Assembly: GCA_004562915.1 (NCBI GenBank)
Contig: SFQZ01000016.1
Coordinates: 1-46,689 of the forward strand
Reading direction: 5' to 3'
Length of the DNA stretch: 46,689 nucleotides
Source: a bacterium
GTDB lineage: Bacteria > Bacillota_A > Clostridia > Lachnospirales > Lachnospiraceae
Within the stretch, counting starts at the first letter, position 1. Each line of letters opens with the position of its first letter. Below the pieces are notes generated by a model. It was not told the origin of the DNA. It did not search any database and saw only the letters and a list, made by a program, of their open reading frames with translations. A program made the position numbers and the translations under genes. This document shows positions 40,480 through 46,689 of the stretch, in pieces.

Positions 40480-42462
40480 TCACATCTTTTCTATCGCCTC
40501 ATATACCCGAAGCATTTCACCCACACTCCACGCCTGAGCAAAACACCCTTTAGAAGAAACAGGATTCTCTCCGTCATAAATCTCCGGAATCTGACCAATA
40601 CATCCTTCGCGCAGCACACTTTCCATCACCATAAGCTGTTCTCTTATTATACTTTTTGCTTTTTCACTATAATCATTCACCTTAAGATAAGCCATGTAAT
40701 ATCCTCCTAACGGAAAATTCCAGACTGTCCCCTGATGATATGCCATATCCCTCTCATACATTGTCCCTTTGTAAATCGGATGAAATTCAGAATCATTCTT
40801 TTCAAGAGTTCTAAGTCCATATGGCGTATATAATTTTTCAAATACCGCATCCACAATATGCATTTCCTTTTCTCTGTCAAGCATTGTGAACGGCATAGAA
40901 ACTGCCCAAATCTGATTGCAGCGCATCTGCTCGTCTGCCTTCGTTCCAGAAATCACATCTCTCAGATAGCCCTTTTCTCCCATCCAAAATTTCTTCTCAA
41001 ATGACTCCTTAACTCTTTCTGACATTTTTTTATAACCTGTTGCTTTTGCATCCGCACTACCCACGATATCAGCAAATATCTCCATGATACGCAGTGCATT
41101 GTACCAGTATGCGTTAACTTCTACAGGTTTTCCATGTCGCGGAGTGGGGAGTATTTCTCCCACACGAACATCCATCCATGTCACCTGTGCCAAGCCTTCT
41201 CCCGCCAGCAGAAGCCCATCCGTATCCATATGAATGCCAAATTCAGTTCCACAACAATACTTTTCTACAATTCTTTCCATCACAGGGTACATTTCCCGGA
41301 CAAAGTCCTCATCCCGTTCTGCACAGTAGTAAAGGTAAACACAATTAATAAACAGCAAGGCCGCATCTACCGTATTGTACATCGGTTGGCTTTCCCCTTC
41401 CGGAAACAAATTCGGCATAAGACCATTTTTTTCATTAGCTGCAAACGTTCGCAAAATACTCTTTGCCACATCATATCTTTTTGTTGAAATGCAGAGTCCC
41501 GGAAGTGCGATCATAGTGTCTCTGCCCCAATCAGTAAAAAACGGAAAACCAGCTAAAATCGTCTCTCCTCCGGTAGACTCTCTCTTTGCTATAAACTGAT
41601 CCGCACTTTTAGAGAGCATTCTGGCAATTTCTGATTGATACCCTGCTTCTTTACAGATTCTTTTTCTATATCCCTTCATCTCAGAAATCATCTGTTCTGC
41701 AGTATCTTCAGATAATTCCATTTCATATATAATATCCAATTCCTTTTCACTGGAAGGTTCCACATCAATAGATATTTTATGATTTGCTATCGCCTGCCCA
41801 TATTTTCTTCTTCCATCACATGCATCATAATCATAATAGAAAATCTCTGTCTTTTCTGATATATCCTGCACCTCTCCGTTTGTACGGAAATACAACGTCA
41901 TCCCATTAGAAGATAGTTTCCCTCGTATACACTTTTTCTTGTCTACGATATCTTTCTCCCAACTTTTACTGATTTTCTGATTTTTTTCCATCATCTCTCC
42001 TTTCAGTGTAAACTGAAAAAAAGGAGTCAGGTTTACAACACATCTTTCTTTCCCTCTGTTAACAATCCGATAGCGAATGCCAATCGCATTTACATCTCTC
42101 TTCATTGCCATCTCTTTACATATCTCTACCCCTTCAACCTGAAATCTCCAGGCAGGTGTATCTTCATAGCTGAAACAGGAAAGATATTTATATCCCCTAT
42201 CCGTACGCCCATCCGCAAACTCCTGACTGGAAAACACATATTCCTTTTCTCCTATCTTAATCTTTTCAGTCATACAATGAAGCATATTATATCGATGATT
42301 TGGGGCTTTTGTACAAGCCATAAGCAGCGCATGATCATTACGCGTTACAGAACCGAGCATTGTTACAGATGAAAAACCCCCAAGATGATTTGTCATCAAA
42401 AAACAATTTTCCTGTCCTCTCTCCAACGTCTTCCAATCCTGTTTTCCGTATATCCACTGCAT
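40480..42462 (-). CDS. Glycogen debranching enzyme (amylo-alpha-1,6-glucosidase)
   Basis: The 660-residue protein has the bacterial GDE N-terminal beta domain (about 15-265, FLMTNHLGGFSS at the start) and the GH133-type (alpha/alpha)6 catalytic domain. Marks are GFPFFTDWGRDTMIALPGL (about 303-321), ALLFINCVYLYY and the late YHQGTVWNFPLGGY. It hydrolyses alpha-1,6 branches of glycogen. It follows pulA by 15 bases with GAGGAGGTGG as ribosome site, and ends the operon. Confidence 0.9.
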   Translation of the reverse strand: MQWIYGKQDWKTLERGQENCFLMTNHLGGFSSVTMLGSVTRNDHALLMACTKAPNHRYNMLHCMTEKIKIGEKEYVFSSQEFADGRTDRGYKYLSCFSYEDTPAWRFQVEGVEICKEMAMKRDVNAIGIRYRIVNRGKERCVVNLTPFFQFTLKGEMMEKNQKISKSWEKDIVDKKKCIRGKLSSNGMTLYFRTNGEVQDISEKTEIFYYDYDACDGRRKYGQAIANHKISIDVEPSSEKELDIIYEMELSEDTAEQMISEMKGYRKRICKEAGYQSEIARMLSKSADQFIAKRESTGGETILAGFPFFTDWGRDTMIALPGLCISTKRYDVAKSILRTFAANEKNGLMPNLFPEGESQPMYNTVDAALLFINCVYLYYCAERDEDFVREMYPVMERIVEKYCCGTEFGIHMDTDGLLLAGEGLAQVTWMDVRVGEILPTPRHGKPVEVNAYWYNALRIMEIFADIVGSADAKATGYKKMSERVKESFEKKFWMGEKGYLRDVISGTKADEQMRCNQIWAVSMPFTMLDREKEMHIVDAVFEKLYTPYGLRTLEKNDSEFHPIYKGTMYERDMAYHQGTVWNFPLGGYYMAYLKVNDYSEKAKSIIREQLMVMESVLREGCIGQIPEIYDGENPVSSKGCFAQAWSVGEMLRVYEAIEKM

Positions 42463-42477
42463 GCATCCACCTCCTCG

Positions 42478-44409
42478 TCACTCTTTTCCCAGTATCAGAA
42501 CACTTGTCGATTCTATCACAACCTCTCCTGACACCTTTACTTCTTCTCTCCATCTAAAACTACTTTTTTTGTCTAACAAAACATTCCAGATTCCCTCTGT
42601 CAAACTAACTCTTACGTTTTCCGGTTTACTATTATATATAATATAAAGAGTATTCCATTTTGCAGGTTCTTTTTTCTGTGTGTTATCCACCACAAATCCA
42701 ACTACTAAGGGTTCTGTCCACATATCACCTATTCTTTTCCACGCATCTATAGACTTATCGCACAAGCCAGGAAGCAATTTTCTCAACGCAATCAAACCCT
42801 GATAGTATTCCACCAAGTCCCGATTCTCCCACGCACGCTCCCAATCCAGGCGATTCAATGCTATAGGAGCACAGTAACTGTCATCAAGTCCATCTTTTGT
42901 ACGAGCAAATTCTTCTCCAGACAAAAGAAACAAATTCCCCTGACAAGTCATATATATAGCTGCCGCAAGTTTGTTTACTTCAAACCATTTTTTCTGCTCC
43001 GGAACTGTATCTATAATTTTATCCCATAGTGTCTCATTATCGTGAGCCGATATGTAAGTAATTACCTGCTTTGGAGACTTCACTTGTATTTCTTTTGTAT
43101 TTTTCCACGCTCGTACACTATTTAAAATATGAGTCTCAAGCCCCTGCGCTCCATTCACAAACCCAGTTCTATCCACATCAAAGACAGAACCCTTCACCGC
43201 ATTGCGGGTATTATCACAGAAAAATCCAATACCCTCATCCAAAAACTCCAGATTCTCTTTCAGGACCCCTTTCGCATTTCTTTCGATGGCTGAATCTGCC
43301 GCTGCCCATGGCTCTCCATATAGGATTTTCTCATTTTTACCATACTTCGCATCCAATTCACGGCGAATCCTATTCATCAGGTCAACATCCAAAAGCCCCA
43401 TCAAATCAAACCGAAAACCATCAATATGATATTCTTCCGTCCAATACAGTACAGAGTCCAGTATATATTGAGCACACATCGGCTGTTCACTGGCTGTATC
43501 ATTCCCACAAGCCGAACCATTCGATGGTTTACCATCCTCACCCACCCGATAGTAATACCAGGGAACAGTTCTCTGGAACCATGAATCCAGGGAATAAGTA
43601 TGATTATATACTACATCCATAATGACACGAAAACCCTGCCGATGAAGTGATTGAATCATTTGCTTCATTTCATAGATACGCACTTCTCCGTGGGCTGCAT
43701 CTGTGGCATACGACCCTTCTGGTACATTATAATTTACCGGATCATATCCCCAGTTAAATTCTTCCGGGTTTCCTTCCTCATCTACAGTTCCATAATCATA
43801 AGAAGGCATCAGCTGTATATGGGTAACTCCCAGTTCTTTAAGATATCCGCATCCCGTTTGATGAATTCCATCTCCATAAAGCGTTGTATCCTCACACAGA
43901 AATGCCTTATATTTTCCCCTATACTTTTCCGGAAAACCACCACTTTTATCCCACGAAAATTCTTTGATATGCAGTTCATAAATGATATTTTCCACACATG
44001 CAGCTGGCGCTTCATCTTTTTCCCATCCTTCAGGATCCGTTCTTTTCAGATTGACAACCATACTTCTTTTTCCATTGACCCCACAGGCTTTCGCATATGG
44101 ATCTGCAGTTTCCCTCATCTCACCATCGATGGTTATTTCATAATCATAATAAACACCATGAAGTTCCCGCTCTGTACGATACGCCCAAACGCCTTTTTCT
44201 TCCTTTTTCATGAGGATTTTTTTATAACACTGTATTTCGCTCCCACATTCATAAAGACGCAATACTACCGATTCTGCATAAGGACTCCAGATAAGAAACC
44301 GGGTTCCTTTTTCCGAACAAGAAACTCCCAAATCGTGTCCTTCATATAAGTACTTTTTATGAAATTCCGGTTCCGAATAAATTTTTTTCCACTCTCTCGC
44401 TGTTCTCAT
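42478..44409 (-). CDS. pulA: Type I pullulanase (alpha-1,6-glucosidase)
   Basis: The start at 44409 is chosen because AGGGAG lies eight bases before it; an upstream ATG at 44445 has no ribosome site. The 643-residue GH13_14 enzyme has a CBM48 N-terminal domain (about 10-110), the type I mark YNWGYDPVNYNVPEGSY, VIMDVVYNHTY, nucleophile Asp in GFRFDLMGLLD, acid Glu in YGEPWAA and YISAHDNETLWDK. No signal peptide: it debranches glycogen or imported dextrins in the cytoplasm. Confidence 0.94.
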   Translation of the reverse strand: MRTAREWKKIYSEPEFHKKYLYEGHDLGVSCSEKGTRFLIWSPYAESVVLRLYECGSEIQCYKKILMKKEEKGVWAYRTERELHGVYYDYEITIDGEMRETADPYAKACGVNGKRSMVVNLKRTDPEGWEKDEAPAACVENIIYELHIKEFSWDKSGGFPEKYRGKYKAFLCEDTTLYGDGIHQTGCGYLKELGVTHIQLMPSYDYGTVDEEGNPEEFNWGYDPVNYNVPEGSYATDAAHGEVRIYEMKQMIQSLHRQGFRVIMDVVYNHTYSLDSWFQRTVPWYYYRVGEDGKPSNGSACGNDTASEQPMCAQYILDSVLYWTEEYHIDGFRFDLMGLLDVDLMNRIRRELDAKYGKNEKILYGEPWAAADSAIERNAKGVLKENLEFLDEGIGFFCDNTRNAVKGSVFDVDRTGFVNGAQGLETHILNSVRAWKNTKEIQVKSPKQVITYISAHDNETLWDKIIDTVPEQKKWFEVNKLAAAIYMTCQGNLFLLSGEEFARTKDGLDDSYCAPIALNRLDWERAWENRDLVEYYQGLIALRKLLPGLCDKSIDAWKRIGDMWTEPLVVGFVVDNTQKKEPAKWNTLYIIYNSKPENVRVSLTEGIWNVLLDKKSSFRWREEVKVSGEVVIESTSVLILGKE

Positions 44410-44423
44410 CTCTCTGTTACTCC

Positions 44424-45062
44424 CTATATTCCAATTATGCTGCATAGTTTTTCAATATCTTCCACGTTATGGCTGGATATGATGGTTGTGATGCCGTATG
44501 CAGCCTGCATTTCACTAATGAGTTCGCGAACGATGTCAATGCTCTCTGCGTCTAAATTATTCATCGGTTCATCTAAAATTACCAAATAATCAGAAGATAT
44601 CAAAATACCATCAAAAAAATTTTTAATTCCGAGCATACAAAGTTCATATTCCGTAAAAATTCTTTGAGCATTCGTTAAAAGATATACTTTTTTTCCTTTT
44701 CTTTTTATCCTCTCCAACATTTCCGGCACTCCCTCATACAATCGGATGTATTCCGTAGTTAATGCACGGAAAAACTGTCCTGCGTGAAGTGTAAGATTAT
44801 CATCTGCCGCTACTCCTTTTGCAGCAAATAATTCCTGGAATACCGTCTCCAGCTGTATTTCCGGATATGCTTCATGACTATATAAAACTTCAGTTCTACA
44901 TTCTGTCAGTTTCTTATATTTTTCTTTCATTTCCTCCGAAGTGTACACAGCACCATAATATCCATAAAACAGACTTAACGTTTCCCATATTTCCTTTTTT
45001 TCTTCATCAGTGCGGATATCGACCAACGTCCCATAAAAATCAAAGACATAGTTTTTATACAT
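44424..45062 (-). pseudogene. Chimeric ORF: HAD phosphatase front joined to an ABC-ATPase fragment
   Basis: Residues 1 to about 159 are a YjjG-type HAD hydrolase: nucleophile motif FDFYGTLVD (7-15) and motif II LLTNAQ (128-133), ending at FFDGILISSDY. From residue 160 the sequence switches to an ABC-transporter ATPase: LVILDEPMNNLD (Walker B and D-loop) and TTIISSHNVEDIEKLC (H-loop His), then a stop. HAD motifs III and IV are missing, as are Walker A and the ABC signature. Both parts are thus incomplete and the product should be inactive in either role. It sits between glgB and pulA with a good ribosome site (GGGAGG), so it is still expressed in the operon. The join at GATTAT fits a deletion at short homology. 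Confidence 0.8.
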
Positions 45063-45078
45063 TATTTTCCTCCCGTTA

Positions 45079-46689
45079 TCAGAATTTAAATATCAAAACG
45101 CCATATCCTTTTATTGGATATTCAATCGAATACACTTTACCATCAGCACTTATTTTTTCAGGTTTCACCTTTATTTCCCGGCTCATTTCATATTCATCCC
45201 ATGTGGAATCCAGAATCAAAGTATGCTGTTTTCTCTTCAAAACACCTATACGATAATCCATTCTGTCGATCGGAGTAAAATTACATACAAATAAAAGATT
45301 ATCCTTTCCATCTTTACTGTGTCTTATAAAGCTAAAAATGCTGCGCTCCTCATCGTCCACACTAACCCATTCAAAGCCTTTTTCGTCCGAATCCAACTCA
45401 TAAAGACAGGGATGATTTCTATACAGACCAAGAAGTGCTTTCATATATTCATGAATCTTCTGATGTCCCTCATCCTGCAGAAGTCCCCAGTCCAATTCTC
45501 TCTCTTCACTCCACTCTCTGTTCTGTGCAAAATCCTGACCCATAAAAAGGAGTTTCTTTCCCGGATGTCCCAAAAAGAATCCATAGGCAGCTTTCAGATT
45601 CTCCAGTTTATCCTGTGGATATCCTGGCATTTTTTCTACCAGCGAACATTTCCCATGTACCACTTCGTCATGAGAAAGTACAAGAATAAATTTTTCCGAA
45701 TATGCATACATCATTCCAAAATTCATTTGATTATGATGATATTTTCTATATATTGGATCCTTCTGCATATAAGCAAGAAAGTCGTTCATCCAGCCCATAT
45801 TCCATTTCATGGTAAATCCCAATCCGTCATTTTCCGGTACATCTGTCACCTTAGGCCATGCCGTTGATTCCTCTGCAATGATGATACTTCCATCTCCCCG
45901 ACGAGCAATCAAAGAATTCAAATGTCTGAGAAATTCCACTGCTTCCAGATTTTCCTTCCCTCCATATTGGTTTGGAACCCATTCCCTTCTTCCATAATCC
46001 AGATACAGCATGGATGCAACAGCATCCACCCGCAGCCCATCAATATGGTATTCATCCAACCAGTAAAGAGCATTCGAGATAAGAAAATTTTTCACTTCGT
46101 TCTTGCTGTAATCAAATACCTTTGTTCCCCAGTCCGGATGTTCTCCTTTTCGAGGATCGGCATATTCGTATAGGCATGTTCCGTCAAACAACGCAAGTCC
46201 ACACTCGTCTTTCGGGAAGTGAGCAGGCACCCAATCCAGTAACACTCCAATTCCTTTTCCATGGAGATAGTCTACCAGATACATAAAATCATGGACATTT
46301 CCATAACGGGAGGTTGGTGCAAAATAGCCAGTCACCTGATATCCCCAGGAACCATCAAAAGGATGTTCTGCGATTCCCATAAGTTCCACATGTGTATATC
46401 CCATTTCCAGAACATAATCTGCAAGATCGTGAGCAAGCTGTTTATAATTATAAAATCCCTGCGGATTCGCTTCGCTATACGGATGCTTTTTCCATGATCC
46501 AGGATGCACTTCATATATGAACATTGGTTTTTGATTACTGTCTTCACTCTTTCTTCTTTCCATCCATTGTTGATCTCTCCAGGTATATCCATCCAGCCTT
46601 TCTACCGTAGAAGCGGTTGCCGGTCTCATTTCACTGTGAATAGCGAACGGGTCTGCTTTCATCACTTTTCTTCCATCCTGACAGAAAAT
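45079..46689 (-). CDS. glgB: 1,4-alpha-glucan branching enzyme (5' end outside window)
   Basis: The frame is open to the window edge; at least 536 residues are present and the N-terminal part of the CBM48 domain is missing. Marks are VMKADPFA, EVHPGSW, VELMGIAEHPFDGSWGYQVTG, nucleophile Asp in GLRVDAVASMLYLDY, acid Glu in IIAEESTAWP and LSHDEVVHGK. The enzyme creates alpha-1,6 branches in glycogen. It is the upstream member of the operon with pulA and the debranching enzyme. Confidence 0.95.
   Translation of the reverse strand: MFCQDGRKVMKADPFAIHSEMRPATASTVERLDGYTWRDQQWMERRKSEDSNQKPMFIYEVHPGSWKKHPYSEANPQGFYNYKQLAHDLADYVLEMGYTHVELMGIAEHPFDGSWGYQVTGYFAPTSRYGNVHDFMYLVDYLHGKGIGVLLDWVPAHFPKDECGLALFDGTCLYEYADPRKGEHPDWGTKVFDYSKNEVKNFLISNALYWLDEYHIDGLRVDAVASMLYLDYGRREWVPNQYGGKENLEAVEFLRHLNSLIARRGDGSIIIAEESTAWPKVTDVPENDGLGFTMKWNMGWMNDFLAYMQKDPIYRKYHHNQMNFGMMYAYSEKFILVLSHDEVVHGKCSLVEKMPGYPQDKLENLKAAYGFFLGHPGKKLLFMGQDFAQNREWSEERELDWGLLQDEGHQKIHEYMKALLGLYRNHPCLYELDSDEKGFEWVSVDDEERSIFSFIRHSKDGKDNLLFVCNFTPIDRMDYRIGVLKRKQHTLILDSTWDEYEMSREIKVKPEKISADGKVYSIEYPIKGYGVLIFKF

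Overview
The window comes from a low-to-moderate G+C, endospore-lineage Clostridium relative, most likely a gut Lachnospiraceae. The grounds are a sporulation gene (spmA), the Firmicute gene order holB-ricT-trmN6-rsmI, an ECF-type vitamin S-component plus ThiT, a SAM-I riboswitch in front of metK, and a glycogen/starch cluster with type I pullulanase. No rRNA or tRNA gene was seen.

Positions 1 to about 19,328 are one side of an integrated conjugative element. Almost every gene there is on the minus strand, read from 19 kb down to 0.2 kb. A replication/partition block comes first: a 23-codon leader ORF, a DUF3970-like small protein, ParA, ParB and a RepA_N-type initiator. The repA gene carries nine 23-bp iterons inside its coding sequence. 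After it come two long dyads and three DnaA-box-like sequences, then a SpoVG-like gene, two small proteins and a lipoprotein ending at a terminator. A second block encodes a giant cell-wall adhesin, small membrane proteins, VirB2-, VirB6-, PrgI/VirB3- and VirB4-like transfer proteins, an NlpC/P60 cell-wall hydrolase and a membrane-anchored protein. Behind it lie a probable type I toxin locus with two converging promoters, an unrecognised 483-residue protein with a cysteine motif, and a HEPN/MNT toxin-antitoxin pair. Relaxase, coupling protein and integrase are not in the window and presumably lie left of position 1.

The element interrupts spmA at about 19,328; only the first ~110 codons remain. 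Just upstream of spmA sits a REP-associated tyrosine transposase (RAYT) flanked by two REP palindromes. At least five REP units of one family are scattered through the chromosomal half and none was seen in the element half.

From 20.7 to 46.7 kb the DNA is chromosomal: GH20 hexosaminidase (+); operon gmk-like-holB-ricT-trmN6-rsmI (-); ECF S-component plus class V aminotransferase (-); a two-component system (-); metK under a SAM riboswitch (-); a small PAS protein (-); M42 peptidase, HAD phosphatase and ThiT (+); GH38 alpha-mannosidase plus a TIM-barrel isomerase-like protein (-); and a glycogen operon glgB - broken HAD/ABC chimera - pullulanase - glycogen debranching enzyme (-). glgB runs off the right edge.

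The points most worth a second look are the out-of-frame iterons in repA, the converging-RNA toxin locus, the HAD/ABC chimeric ORF, the RAYT/REP family and the doubly hit spmA gene.
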